Below, one piece after another: positions 40,955 through 49,854 of a DNA stretch of 64,000 bases; the first letter of the stretch is position 1; the number at the start of each line of letters is the position of its first letter. The notes under the pieces are model-generated. The model did no database searches. It was given only the letters and a program-made list of their open reading frames with translations, and was not told where the DNA came from. Made by a program: the position numbers and the translations under genes. The DNA comes from Nitrospirota bacterium (GTDB lineage Bacteria > Nitrospirota > Nitrospiria > 2-01-FULL-66-17): positions 36,533-100,532 of the forward strand of contig JBFLXB010000004.1 in assembly GCA_040757335.1 (NCBI GenBank), read 5' to 3'.

Positions 40955-42300
40955 TGGTCCTGGATCGTGAGCTCGTCGAGGCCCTGCTCGACAAGGCCCG
41001 CCGCCTCGGCGCGGCGGACGCCGACGTCATCGCGGTCGAAGGCACCACGTTTTCGACCCGCGTCCGCCTGGGGCAGATCGACCGACTGGAACAGGCCCGC
41101 GAACGCCGCTTGGGCTTTCGTGCGATCATCGACCAGCGAACCGCGGTGAGCTCCACTGCGGATCTTTCGCCCGAGTCGCTCAACCAGTTGGTTGCGGAAA
41201 CCTGCACCCGTGCGGCGCTGATGGCGCCGGACCCGCACGCGGGCCTTCCCCCGCCGGGGACGGGGGTCACCGCGATTCCCGACCTGGATCTGTGGGACGG
41301 GGCCTACGGCGACCCGCCGGCCGAGGAGAAAGTCGAGCTGGCCCGCGTGGCCGAGGCCGCTGCGTTGGCCTACGATCCGCGGATCAGCAACTCGGAGGGC
41401 GCCGAGTTCGACCAAGGCCAATCGGACATCGTCTACGCCGACACCAACGGCGTCTTCGGGAATTACCGCAGCTCCTCGTTCTCCCTGTCGGTCGTGGCGA
41501 TCGCCGGACGCGGCGACGCGATGCAACGCGACTACTGGTACTCGGCGAAGCGCAAGTTCCGCCTGCTGGATCCCCCGGACGTCATCGGGAAGGTGGCGGC
41601 GCAACGGGCCGTGGCTCGATTGGGCGCGCGCAAGATGCCCACGCAGGACGCCCCGGTGGTGTTCGATCCCCAGATGGCGGCCCGGTTGGTGAGCGCGGTG
41701 GCGACCGCCGCGTCCGGGTACTCGCTGTACAAGAATGCGTCGTACCTCGGCGGGGCGTTGGGGCAGGTGATCGCGTCCCCGCTGGTGACCATCATCGACG
41801 ACGGCACGATTCCCATGGGACTGGGTTCGAAACCCTTCGACGGCGAGGGCTTGCCCACGCGGCGAACGGTTCTGGTCGAGAAGGGCACGTTGACCAGCTA
41901 CCTGCTCGACACCTATTCCGCCAAGAAGCTCGGTCTGAGCCCGACCGGCAACGCGGCGCGCGGGGTGGGCGACCCGCCGAGCGTGTCGCCCACCAACTGC
42001 TACCTGATGGCTGGAACCTCATCGCCCCGGGAGATCATCGGGTCGGTCCGGTCCGGGTTGTACGTCACCCAGTTGATCGGCTTCGGGGTCAACACCGTGA
42101 CCGGCGATTATTCCCAGGGTGCTGCCGGCCTGTGGATCGAAAACGGAGAACTCGCGTTTCCGGTGGAAGAAATCACCATCGCCGGGAATTTGAAGCACAT
42201 CTTCCGCGACATTGAGATGGTCGGCAGCGACTTGGAGTTTCGCTCGCGAATTTCCGCGCCGACGGTCAAAGTCGCCTCAATGACCATCGCGGGGACCTAG
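40954..42300 (+). CDS. pmbA: TldE/PmbA metalloprotease partner subunit
   Basis: This 448-aa non-catalytic partner of TldD lacks HExxxH, as expected. Motifs are VRLGQIDRLEQARERRLGFR, SSFSLSVVAIAGRGDAMQRDYWY, YLGGALGQVIASPLVTIIDDGTIPMG and the C-terminal GDYSQGAAGLWIENGELAFPVEEITIAGNL. The ATG shares one base with the TldD stop (TGATG). A REP-like element starts right after its stop. Confidence 0.94.
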   Translation: MVLDRELVEALLDKARRLGAADADVIAVEGTTFSTRVRLGQIDRLEQARERRLGFRAIIDQRTAVSSTADLSPESLNQLVAETCTRAALMAPDPHAGLPPPGTGVTAIPDLDLWDGAYGDPPAEEKVELARVAEAAALAYDPRISNSEGAEFDQGQSDIVYADTNGVFGNYRSSSFSLSVVAIAGRGDAMQRDYWYSAKRKFRLLDPPDVIGKVAAQRAVARLGARKMPTQDAPVVFDPQMAARLVSAVATAASGYSLYKNASYLGGALGQVIASPLVTIIDDGTIPMGLGSKPFDGEGLPTRRTVLVEKGTLTSYLLDTYSAKKLGLSPTGNAARGVGDPPSVSPTNCYLMAGTSSPREIIGSVRSGLYVTQLIGFGVNTVTGDYSQGAAGLWIENGELAFPVEEITIAGNLKHIFRDIEMVGSDLEFRSRISAPTVKVASMTIAGT

Positions 42301-42424
42301 GAGCCTGTCCAGGAACGGCCATCTGCGGCGTTGCCGCTGTGCGTCCGGTCCTCACGTACGAACTTAGTACGCTCCGGTCCGGTGCTCGCGGCGCCTTGCA
42401 TCTGGCGCATTCCTGAACAGGCTC
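42301..42424. repeat. REP-like palindromic repeat, copy B
   Basis: An imperfect long palindrome between the converging pmbA and fabH. Outer arms GAGCCTGT...ACAGGCTC (42301-42308 / 42417-42424) extend inward with CAGGAA/TTCCTG. Its central 102 bp (42315-42416) match copy A at 17029-17130. It could fold as a terminator, and its form suits mobilisation by the RAYT protein. Confidence 0.82.
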
Positions 42425-42475
42425 GCCCCGTCGAGACCGGGGCGCAATCTCAGCGGTGCCTACCTCCCGCCGCGA

Positions 42476-43456
42476 CTACGGCCAGCGGATCAGAGCGGTG
42501 CCCCATGTCAGCCCGCCGCCGAACGCGGCCAGCATCACCCAGTCTCCGGATCGGATCCGGCCTTCGGTCACCGCGTGATGCAGGGCAATGGGGAGAGCGG
42601 ACGACGAGGTGTTGCCGTAGCGGGTGAGGGTCACGGGAAACTTCTCGGGCGGGATGTCCAATCGGCGCCTCACCTGCTGCAGGATGCGCAGATTGGCCTG
42701 GTGCACCACAAAGTGCTGGATCTGATCGAGCGCCAGATTGAGTCGCGCCGCCTGTTCTCTCACCGCGGTTTCCAGCGTTCGCACCGCGATGCGGAAGACC
42801 GCAGACCCGTCCAACCGCATCGTGTGCCGCCCGGCTTCCAGACTCTCCGCGGATAAGGGCTCGCGGGTTCCTCCCGCCGGCAGGTGAATCAGCGGCCAAC
42901 GCGCGCCGTCCGCGTGAAGCACGACGTCCACCACCCCGCGATCGTCGGCCGCGCCCCGCACCACCACCGCGGCGGCTCCGTCGCCGAAGAGGATCGTGCT
43001 GGCGGCCTCGCGGCGGTCGAGAAACCGTGATTTGACCTCGGTGGCGACCAGGAGCACGGTGCGCGCCTGGCCGGTGCGTACGAACGCCTGGGCCATGGAC
43101 AGACCGTAGAGGAATCCGGTACAGGACGCCGCCAAGTCGAACGCCGGGCAACGCGCGGTTTTCAACTCCCGTTGGAGCAGACACGCGGTGGAAGCGAAGC
43201 CCATGTCGCCGGACGTGGTGGCGACGAGGATCAGATCCACGTCGGAGGCCTGTTGACCTGCCGCGCTCAGGGCGGCCCGCGCCGCGGTCGCAGCCAGGTC
43301 CGACGCGGCCTCATGTTCCTGGACCCAGCGACGGGTCTTGATGCCGGTCCGCCGCAGGATGGCTCCCGCGGGCAGCCCGAGTCCGGCTTCCAGCTCCTCG
43401 TTCGTGACGATCCGGTCCGGGAGGCCGATGCCGGTTCCGATGATGCCGGCGCCCAC
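42476..43456 (-). CDS. fabH: Beta-ketoacyl-ACP synthase III
   Basis: This enzyme starts fatty-acid chains from acyl-CoA and malonyl-ACP. The catalytic triad is intact: Cys in LAASCTGFLYGL, His in FVVHQANLRIL and Asn in RYGNTSSSALPIAL. I chose the GTG at 43456, giving 326 aa and starting VGAGIIGTGIGLPDRIVTNEEL like other FabH proteins. The frame extends to a TTG at 43534, but the extra Pro/Ala-rich stretch has no family match. It is divergent from hemE. Confidence 0.93.
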   Translation of the reverse strand: MGAGIIGTGIGLPDRIVTNEELEAGLGLPAGAILRRTGIKTRRWVQEHEAASDLAATAARAALSAAGQQASDVDLILVATTSGDMGFASTACLLQRELKTARCPAFDLAASCTGFLYGLSMAQAFVRTGQARTVLLVATEVKSRFLDRREAASTILFGDGAAAVVVRGAADDRGVVDVVLHADGARWPLIHLPAGGTREPLSAESLEAGRHTMRLDGSAVFRIAVRTLETAVREQAARLNLALDQIQHFVVHQANLRILQQVRRRLDIPPEKFPVTLTRYGNTSSSALPIALHHAVTEGRIRSGDWVMLAAFGGGLTWGTALIRWP

Positions 43457-43590
43457 CTCAGGCCCGAGTGATGACGCAGGTGGGTGAGCGCCCGGTGTCG
43501 GGGCGGGCGGCTTGCAACATGGTGTGGGAAGCAATCCTCATGCGCGGCCACTCTAGCAAATCGTGGTGCGAGGGACAAGCCGCGCCGTCC

Positions 43591-43620
43591 TTGACACCTC
43601 GCGTCGGCGCCCGCTACGAT
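43591..43620 (+). promoter_or_regulatory. Promoter of hemE-hemH-hemY
   Basis: Perfect TTGACA (43591-43596), an 18-bp spacer and TACGAT (43615-43620). The GTG start of hemE is exactly 6 nt downstream with no Shine-Dalgarno, so the transcript is predicted leaderless. Confidence 0.65.
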
Positions 43621-43626
43621 GCCGAC

Positions 43627-44682
43627 GTGTCGCGGGTGCTCAAGAATGATCGCGTGCTGCGTGCCCTCCGCCGGGAGGCGGTGGACGTCACGCCGGTCTG
43701 GATCATGCGTCAGGCCGGGCGCTACATGCCGGAGTATCGCGCGTTACGCGCCGAGGCGGACTTCCTCACCTTGTGTCGGACCCCGGAGCTGGCGGCGCGC
43801 GCCACGTTGTTGCCGATCGACTTGCTGGGTGTCGACGCGGCGATCATCTTTTCGGACATCCTCATCCCGGTCCAGGCGATGGGCATGCCGCTGGTCTTCT
43901 CCGAGTCCAAGGGCCCTCAGCTTCCGGTTCCCATCCGTGATCGCGCCGACATCGACGCGCTGAAGGACTTCGACCCCTGGACCGCCACCGGGTTTCTGGT
44001 CGCCTCGATTCAAGAGACGGTCAAGGCGTTGGACGGACGCGTGCCGCTCTTGGGATTCGCCGGCGCTCCCTACACGCTGGCCACCTACATGATCGAGGGA
44101 GAGACGTCCAAGAACTTTTACGGCATCAAACGGGTGGCGTATCAGGCGCCGGATCTTCTCCACCGGCTGCTGGAGCGCCTCACCCGGATGGTGGGGGACT
44201 ATTTGGTGGCTCAGGTCGAGGCCGGCGCGGATGCCGTGCAGGTCTTCGACACCTGGGCCGGCGCGCTGTCGCCCGCGGATTACGCCGCGTTCTGCGCGCC
44301 GTACACCGCGCGGATCGTCGAGACCGTCAAGAAAACGGGCGTGCCGGTGATCTTGTACGTCAACGGCTGCGCCACCCTGCTGGAGGCCATGGCGGACACC
44401 GGCGTGGACGCGATCAGCGTGGATTGGCGGGTGGAGCTGGTCGAAGCCAGGGCACGGGTGGGCGGTCGTGTGGCCCTCCAAGGCAACCTCGATCCCTGCG
44501 TGCTTTACGCCCCATCGGACGTGATTCGCCGCCACGCACGCCGGATCCTCGACGTGTACGGATGCGAACCCGGCCACGTGTTTAATCTCGGTCACGGAAT
44601 CCTGCCCGACGTGTCGGTCGAGAGCGCCAAGACGCTCGTCCACGCGGTGCACGAAGCCAGCCGCGCCATCCGATCGTCGTGA
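43627..44682 (+). CDS. hemE: Uroporphyrinogen decarboxylase
   Basis: This enzyme (351 aa) decarboxylates uroporphyrinogen III to coproporphyrinogen III. It has the signature PVWIMRQAGRYMPEYRALRA (Arg and Asp for the acetate groups), IIFSDILIPVQAMGMPLVFSE, GFAGAPYTLATYMIEG and FNLGHGILPDVSVE. The GTG at 43627 is chosen because the promoter -10 ends 6 nt before it. It overlaps hemH by GTGA. Confidence 0.97.
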   Translation: MSRVLKNDRVLRALRREAVDVTPVWIMRQAGRYMPEYRALRAEADFLTLCRTPELAARATLLPIDLLGVDAAIIFSDILIPVQAMGMPLVFSESKGPQLPVPIRDRADIDALKDFDPWTATGFLVASIQETVKALDGRVPLLGFAGAPYTLATYMIEGETSKNFYGIKRVAYQAPDLLHRLLERLTRMVGDYLVAQVEAGADAVQVFDTWAGALSPADYAAFCAPYTARIVETVKKTGVPVILYVNGCATLLEAMADTGVDAISVDWRVELVEARARVGGRVALQGNLDPCVLYAPSDVIRRHARRILDVYGCEPGHVFNLGHGILPDVSVESAKTLVHAVHEASRAIRSS

Positions 44683-45671
44683 GCGGATCTCCGGACGCTT
44701 CCCTGACCGGCGTCGTGCTGCTCAACCTCGGGGGGCCCGACACGCTCGACGACGTCCAGCCGTTTCTCCGGAACCTGTTTTCCGATCCCGAGGTCATTCC
44801 CCTTCCGTCCCCGTTCCGTCAGCTCTTGGCGTGGTGGATCGCGGTGCGACGCGCCCCCACGGCGCGCGGCTACTACGAGAAGATCGGCGGCGGATCGCCG
44901 CTTCGCCGGTATACCGAGGCGCAGGCGTCGGCGCTGGAAAAGCGGTTGGCGGAACACGGCGTTTATAAAGTCGTGGTCGCGATGCGGTGTTGGAAACCCG
45001 ACACCGAGGATGCCGTGGCCGAGCTCACGGCTGTCCGCCCGCAGCGACTGGTGCTGCTGCCGTTGTATCCGCAGTACTCGTTCGCGACCACGCGGTCCAG
45101 CCTCGACTACTTTCGAACCGTGTGGGCCCGGCGCGGCCGTTCGGGCGTGCCCATGGTCTCCATCGATCATTGGTATGATCACCCGGGCTATCTGGATGCC
45201 ATGGTCGAACGGATCACCGAGACGCGACACGCCATGCCGGTCGGCGATGGCTCGCCGGTGCACCTGGTGTATTCCGCACACGGGCTTCCCCTGAGTCTGA
45301 TTCGTAAGGGCGATCCGTACCAACGTCAGATCGAAGACCAGGTTCGACTGCTGACCGCACGGCTTCCCGAATGGGCGTCGGCGCCCGGGCGGGTGTCCCT
45401 GGGGTACCAGAGTCGGGTCGGCCGCGCGAAGTGGTTGGAGCCAACGACCGAATCCGTCCTTCACACCCTCGGTAAGCAGGGGGTGACGCGCGTCCTGGTG
45501 GTGCCGCTGAGTTTTGTGTCGGATCACTCCGAGACGCTGTACGAAATCGACATCCAGTACCGTCAGCTCGCAACCGAGGCCGGGATCAAGACCTTCACCC
45601 GGATGGCGTCGTTGAACGACTCGCCCGCGTTTATCCGCGCGCTCGCCGACCTGGTTTTGTCCCGCCGGTAG
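44679..45671 (+). CDS. hemH: Ferrochelatase
   Basis: This 330-aa enzyme inserts Fe(II) into the porphyrin. Motifs are VVLLNLGGPDTLDDVQPFLRNLF, YYEKIGGGSPLRRYTEAQA, VYSAHGLPLSLI (catalytic His) and VVPLSFVSDHSETLYEIDI (the Glu and His of the metal path). The GTG start overlaps the hemE stop. It is the middle gene of the heme operon. Confidence 0.97.
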   Translation: MSGSPDASLTGVVLLNLGGPDTLDDVQPFLRNLFSDPEVIPLPSPFRQLLAWWIAVRRAPTARGYYEKIGGGSPLRRYTEAQASALEKRLAEHGVYKVVVAMRCWKPDTEDAVAELTAVRPQRLVLLPLYPQYSFATTRSSLDYFRTVWARRGRSGVPMVSIDHWYDHPGYLDAMVERITETRHAMPVGDGSPVHLVYSAHGLPLSLIRKGDPYQRQIEDQVRLLTARLPEWASAPGRVSLGYQSRVGRAKWLEPTTESVLHTLGKQGVTRVLVVPLSFVSDHSETLYEIDIQYRQLATEAGIKTFTRMASLNDSPAFIRALADLVLSRR

Positions 45672-45678
45672 CCCCCAC

Positions 45679-47034
45679 GTGCCCTCCGGCCTGATCGTGG
45701 TGATCGGCGGCGGGATTTCTGGCCTTGGCGTCGCCTACTCGTTGCAACAGGCGGGGATCCCCGTGCGGTTGCTTGAAGCGGGTGCGGAGGTCGGGGGCGT
45801 GATCCGCAGTGTCCGCGCCGACGGATTCCTGATCGAATGCGGTCCCAACTCAGCGCTCAACACCTCGCTCGAGGTCGAGCGCGTGATCGAGCGGCTCGGG
45901 CTGCTCCCCGAGCGCGTGTTCGCGTTGTCGTCGGCCCGCAAACGATTCATCGTCAAGCATGGTGTGCCGGTTCCACTTCCGACTGGATTGTGGTCCTTCA
46001 TGACCACGCCCCTGTGGAGTGGACGCGCCAAGTGGCGACTGCTCGGCGAGGTGTTCCGGGCTCCGGTTCCTCCAGGCGACGAGTCGGTCGCGGATTTTGT
46101 GCGGCGGCGTCTGGGCGCGGAGTTTCTGGAGTACGCGGTCGATCCCTTTGTCTCGGGCGTCTACGCCGGTGATCCCGAAGCCTTGTCGCTGGCCGCGACC
46201 TTTCCTCGGCTGGCCGCGCTCGAGCGCAACCATGGCGGACTGATTCGCGGCGCGATTGCCCGGATCGGTCGCTCCGAGGCGCCAAAACCGGTCCGCCGGG
46301 GAATCTACTCGTTTCGGGACGGTATGGCTGCGCTGCCTCGCGCCATCGGCTCGCGGTTGGGCGACGCCCTGTGGGTCAATACGCGTAGCCGCCGGATCGA
46401 GCCGATGGCCTCAGGGTTTCGCGTCCACGTTGAACGGGGCGGGATGGCGCAGCAGATCGAGGCGGCGCGCGTGGTGGTGGCGACACCGGCACATGTGGCT
46501 GCCGACCTCCTCCGGTCTCTGGCTCCAGGCCTTGCTGAAGAGCTCGCTGCGATCGTGTACGCGCCGGTGGCCGTGGTTTTTACCGCGTTTGCCCGGACCG
46601 CGGTCACGCACTCGCTCGACGGGTTTGGGTGTTTGGTGCCCCGCCGCGAGCAAGACACCATCCTGGGCTCGCTCTGGAGTTCGTCGCTGTTTCCTGGACG
46701 CTCGCCCAGCGACCTGGTGGCGCTCACCAACTTCGTGGGAGGCGCCAGACACCCCAATCTGGTGGACCGTTCCGATGACGAGTTGGTCCGCTTGGTGTGC
46801 GAGGATCTCGCGCGACTGCTCGGGGTGCGATCAGCGCCCGTCTTGTCCCGCGTGATTCGCCACCCCCGCGCCATTCCCCAGTACCTGATGGGGCACCTGG
46901 ATCGGGTCGCGAGGATCCGACGGGCGTTGGACGCGCTTCCTGGTCTGGCGCTGGCTGGCAACTACCTGGAGGGTGTAGCGGTGGGCGATTGTCTCGCGCG
47001 CGGCGTGGAGTTGGGCCGACGGCTGAGCCGTTAG
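45679..47034 (+). CDS. hemY: Oxygen-dependent protoporphyrinogen oxidase (HemY type)
   Basis: This 451-aa FAD enzyme has the dinucleotide motif VVIGGGISGLGVAYSLQ, VRLLEAGAEVGGVIRSV and FLIECGPNSALN. FVRRRLGAEFLEYAVDPFVSGVYAGDPEALS is typical of HemY, and the C-terminal FAD clamp is LAGNYLEGVAVGDCLARG. The start is GTG. Placing it after hemE and hemH suggests that the organism makes heme by the protoporphyrin route using O2. The stop overlaps the CBS gene's stop. Confidence 0.94.
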   Translation: MPSGLIVVIGGGISGLGVAYSLQQAGIPVRLLEAGAEVGGVIRSVRADGFLIECGPNSALNTSLEVERVIERLGLLPERVFALSSARKRFIVKHGVPVPLPTGLWSFMTTPLWSGRAKWRLLGEVFRAPVPPGDESVADFVRRRLGAEFLEYAVDPFVSGVYAGDPEALSLAATFPRLAALERNHGGLIRGAIARIGRSEAPKPVRRGIYSFRDGMAALPRAIGSRLGDALWVNTRSRRIEPMASGFRVHVERGGMAQQIEAARVVVATPAHVAADLLRSLAPGLAEELAAIVYAPVAVVFTAFARTAVTHSLDGFGCLVPRREQDTILGSLWSSSLFPGRSPSDLVALTNFVGGARHPNLVDRSDDELVRLVCEDLARLLGVRSAPVLSRVIRHPRAIPQYLMGHLDRVARIRRALDALPGLALAGNYLEGVAVGDCLARGVELGRRLSR

Positions 47035-47444
47035 TTCTGCGGCTTGTTCATCTGAAGCGCCCAGTCGTACGCGGCGTCGAGCAGGCTCCGGACCGAAATC
47101 AGCCCGACCGGAATGCCGTCTCGCGTCACGAGCAAGTGGCGGACGCGTTGACTACCCATCAGTTCGTGGGCGGTTTCGAGCGTCGAGCCCTCATCGATCG
47201 ACGCGATGGGGAAGCTCATGATCGACTCGGCGGACACCTCCGACGGGTCAATGGGTTGGCTCAACACCTTCCGGACGAGGTCGGTCTCGGTCACGATCCC
47301 CACGAATCCGCCGTGCTGTTCCACCAATAGGCAGCCGATGCCTTCGTCGGCCATGATGCGCGCTATCTCGCGCGCATCCGTCGAGGGCGGTACGCCGCGG
47401 ATCCGCATGGACATGAATTTTCTGACCGGAACTCGGGGAATCAT
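47031..47444 (-). CDS. Two-CBS-domain protein
   Basis: 137 aa from ATG 47444, which follows a GAGAAGG Shine-Dalgarno; an earlier start at 47462 would lack one. Two CBS motifs follow: VPPSTDAREIARIMADEGIGCLLVEQHGGFVGIVTETDLVRKV and the parallel MSFPIASIDEGSTLETAHELMGSQRVRHLLVTRDGIPVGLISVRSLL, pieces of which bind adenosyl ligands in this family. Its target is unknown. It is the last gene of a minus-strand block. Confidence 0.88.
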   Translation of the reverse strand: MIPRVPVRKFMSMRIRGVPPSTDAREIARIMADEGIGCLLVEQHGGFVGIVTETDLVRKVLSQPIDPSEVSAESIMSFPIASIDEGSTLETAHELMGSQRVRHLLVTRDGIPVGLISVRSLLDAAYDWALQMNKPQN

Positions 47445-47529
47445 CCCTTCTCTCCACGGCACGCACCGGTGAAGGGTAGCCGAGGAATGGCGTTTGCGCC
47501 AGACTCGCGGGGTCGTGTCGACCGAAGCC

Positions 47530-48375
47530 TCAGAGAGCGAGGAGTCTGCGAGCGTTGTCGAGCAGGATCTTTTGTCGGACTTCGGGTTTGAACCCGAGTT
47601 TGTCGAACTCGATCAGCCACTGCTCGGGCGTCAGAAACGGGTAGTCGGTGCCGAACAGTGTGCGGTCCTGCAGCAGCGTTTTGGCGTACTGGATCAATTG
47701 CGGAGAAAAATACTTGGGCGACCAACCGGACAGATCGATGTAGACGTTGGTCTTGTGCACGGCAATGGCCAGCATCTCGTCTTGCCAGGGAAACGAGGGG
47801 TGCGCCCCGATGATGGTCAGGCTCGGGAAGTCCGCCGCGAGGTCATCGAGTGCCGGCATGGGGTTGCCGTACTTCAGATGCAAGCCGTTGCCGCCGCGGA
47901 CGCCGGCGCCCACACCGGTGGTTCCGGTATGAAACATTACCGGGACGCCCAATCTCGCACAGGTCTCCCACAGCGGATAGAACCGACGATTGTTCGGCCA
48001 AAAGGCCTGGACAATCGGGTGGAGCTTCAAACCCCGCAGCGCCAGCGTCGTGACGGCTCGTTCCAACTCCGCGATCGCGAGCTCGCCCTTCCACGGGTCG
48101 ACGCTGGCGAACCCGATGAAGACGTCGGGATATTGGCGGACCGCGTCGGCCACAAAATCATTGGACACGCGCGGGAGCCCGGTCGTGGTTTCGGTATCCC
48201 AGGCCAACAACACGGCCCGCATGTCGGCCGCGCGGTACAGGTCCGCCATGTCGGCGAGGGTCACGGGCGGGCCGTGTTTGTGAAAATACGCGAGCGCATC
48301 GGCCATGTACTTTCCGCCGCCCTCGATCAGGTACTCCCGGGTTCCGGGGTGGACGTGAAAATCAATCGCGCGCAT
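47530..48375 (-). CDS. Amidohydrolase-2 family metal-dependent hydrolase
   Basis: 281 aa from ATG 48375. It has the TIM-barrel signature IDFHVHPGT (HxH), LRGLKLHPIVQAFWPNN, VMFHTGTTG, LTIIGAHPSFPWQDEM and FGTDYPFLTPEQWL (metal Asp). It is of the ACMSD/COG2159 group (decarboxylases and hydrolases), and the substrate cannot be assigned. The longer frame to 48444 has no family similarity. Confidence 0.85.
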   Translation of the reverse strand: MRAIDFHVHPGTREYLIEGGGKYMADALAYFHKHGPPVTLADMADLYRAADMRAVLLAWDTETTTGLPRVSNDFVADAVRQYPDVFIGFASVDPWKGELAIAELERAVTTLALRGLKLHPIVQAFWPNNRRFYPLWETCARLGVPVMFHTGTTGVGAGVRGGNGLHLKYGNPMPALDDLAADFPSLTIIGAHPSFPWQDEMLAIAVHKTNVYIDLSGWSPKYFSPQLIQYAKTLLQDRTLFGTDYPFLTPEQWLIEFDKLGFKPEVRQKILLDNARRLLAL

Positions 48376-48447
48376 GCTGTGAGGCTTGGACGGGTTTAAC
48401 GCGTCGTGGACCGCGCTCCTGTCCGTGCGGTTCGGACGCGGCACCCG

Positions 48448-48690
48448 CTACCGCGGCAGCCGCGAGTGCGTGCCGTCGCAAAAGGGCTGGGTCCCGGTTC
48501 TCTTGCACCCGCACCAAGCCACGCGTTTGGGTTCGGTGATGGTCGTTTCCACCGGGCTGAACCCGGTGGCCTTGTGGGAGCCATCGCAGAACGGTTGGCC
48601 CTTCGAGCGGCCGCAGCGACACCAATAGTAGGTTCCCGGGGTCATCTCTTTGACGTACGGTGCGCGTTGTGCGATCACGGGTTCGTCCAT
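48448..48690 (-). CDS. CDGSH iron-sulfur domain protein (two motifs)
   Basis: This 80-aa protein carries two mitoNEET-type sites: CRCGRSKGQPFCDGSH and CGCKRTGTQPFCDGTH. Each binds a [2Fe-2S] cluster by three Cys and one His. The tandem arrangement in a single short chain is typical of bacterial members. Its function is unknown, perhaps electron or cluster transfer. A strong AAGGAGAA Shine-Dalgarno fixes the ATG. Confidence 0.93.
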   Translation of the reverse strand: MDEPVIAQRAPYVKEMTPGTYYWCRCGRSKGQPFCDGSHKATGFSPVETTITEPKRVAWCGCKRTGTQPFCDGTHSRLPR

Positions 48691-48740
48691 CGCGTCGTTC
48701 TCCTTGGTGGGAGGGTCCTCGTTGCGTCTGCCGGTGTGGG

Positions 48741-49109
48741 TCAGTCGTATCCGTACCGCTCGATCGTGTCTTCATCAAAACCGAAATAGTGGGCGATCTC
48801 GTGTACCAACGTCACCTCGATTTCGTGGCTCAGTTCCTCCGGATCGGGAAAGTCCTCTTCAAGCGGGCGTTGGTAGATCATGATGACGTCGGGGGTGGTG
48901 TTGGCATAGTCGGCGCCGCGATCAGGAAGCGGGGTGCCCGTGTACAGGCCGTAGAGCACCTCATCCGGATCGCCCGCGACTTCTTCCATCAGCGACGGCT
49001 CGGGCCAATCCTCCAGCACGATCTGCACGTTCTGCATGGCCATCCGAAATTCGTCCGGGATGCGTTCGAGCGCCGTGGCGACCACGCGCTTGAACTCGTC
49101 ACGTGTCAT
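48741..49109 (-). CDS. Zinicin-like metallopeptidase family protein
   Basis: This 122-aa protein carries the zinc motif VHEIAHYFGFDED (HExxHxxGxxD) near its C-terminus. The N-terminus is family-typical (FKRVVATALERIPDEFRMAMQNVQIVLEDWP, YTGTPLPDRG). It is a minimal zincin of the COG3824 type. Its substrate is unknown and it has no export signal. It lies 6 nt after the DUF3047 gene stop and belongs to the same unit. Confidence 0.88.
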   Translation of the reverse strand: MTRDEFKRVVATALERIPDEFRMAMQNVQIVLEDWPEPSLMEEVAGDPDEVLYGLYTGTPLPDRGADYANTTPDVIMIYQRPLEEDFPDPEELSHEIEVTLVHEIAHYFGFDEDTIERYGYD

Positions 49110-49115
49110 CGACGT

Positions 49116-49772
49116 TTAGTTGATCGCGCGCGGCTCTACGCGGACTTCGGCAATGTCGGCTTCGAGCCCCATGCCTACGGTCACTCCGATTCCCACTCCC
49201 TCGGGGCTGGGCGCTTGTCCGTAGAGTCGCTCAAAGTCCGCGACCGCATCCACCCGTGCGGTGACCCAGGCATCGGGGTCCGGTGCGGACCCGCTCTGGA
49301 TCACGATTTCGGTGGCACCGAAAAAGCCGCCTGATCGAACGGTGCCCACCGGCTCCTGTGTGCTCCACAGGTATTTGACGATCGTGGGAATGCCGAACGA
49401 GTCCCGGTAGATGGACACGTAAAAGGCCACGGACCGTCGCTTGTCAGGCGGAAACGATTTGAGCCGCCACTTCCAGCTCACGACCGGAAAACTGCGGGTA
49501 TCCCACGAAACGTATTTGAAGATGCGCAGGCCGGGTTTGGGGCCCGCGTTCGCCGCAAGGTACGGCCCGGCCTCCTCCGATGCCACGCGATAGACCTCCG
49601 CGGCGCGGGGATCATCGTTCTTGACCTTCCACTGTTGCGGGAAGGACGCGAAGTCCTCCAGCAACGTTCCCGGGATCTCGGCGTAAGCGGCGCTCTGGGC
49701 GAACAGCCAGGGGGCGAGCCACCACACCGCTGCCACGGCGAGCAGCCGCCTTCGACCCGTGTGTTGAGACAT
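49116..49772 (-). CDS. DUF3047 exported protein, second copy
   Basis: This 218-aa protein has a signal peptide (AAVWWLAPWLFAQSAAYAE). The DUF3047 blocks are FPVVSWKWRLKSFPP, RSVAFYVSIYRDSFGIPTIVKYLWSTQEPVGTV, TEIVIQSG and DFERLYGQAPSPEGVGIGVTVGMGLE. It shares the layout of the 11275-12042 protein but is clearly diverged. A TTGACA(18)TACCAT promoter ends 7 nt before the ATG. Confidence 0.82.
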   Translation of the reverse strand: MSQHTGRRRLLAVAAVWWLAPWLFAQSAAYAEIPGTLLEDFASFPQQWKVKNDDPRAAEVYRVASEEAGPYLAANAGPKPGLRIFKYVSWDTRSFPVVSWKWRLKSFPPDKRRSVAFYVSIYRDSFGIPTIVKYLWSTQEPVGTVRSGGFFGATEIVIQSGSAPDPDAWVTARVDAVADFERLYGQAPSPEGVGIGVTVGMGLEADIAEVRVEPRAIN

Positions 49773-49779
49773 GGAGCCG

Positions 49780-49809
49780 ATGGTAGAGGAACGCCTTCGA
49801 CGTTGTCAA
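49780..49809 (-). promoter_or_regulatory. Promoter of the DUF3047 / metallopeptidase unit
   Basis: Minus strand TTGACA (49809-49804), an 18-bp spacer and TACCAT (49785-49780), 7 nt before the ATG, so a leaderless mRNA is predicted. A TAGAAT box for priA lies nearby on the other strand (49837-49842). Confidence 0.55.
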
Positions 49810-49854
49810 CGCGCGAGGCGTGATCGCCGGGTATGGTAGAATCCCCCGCCGCGT

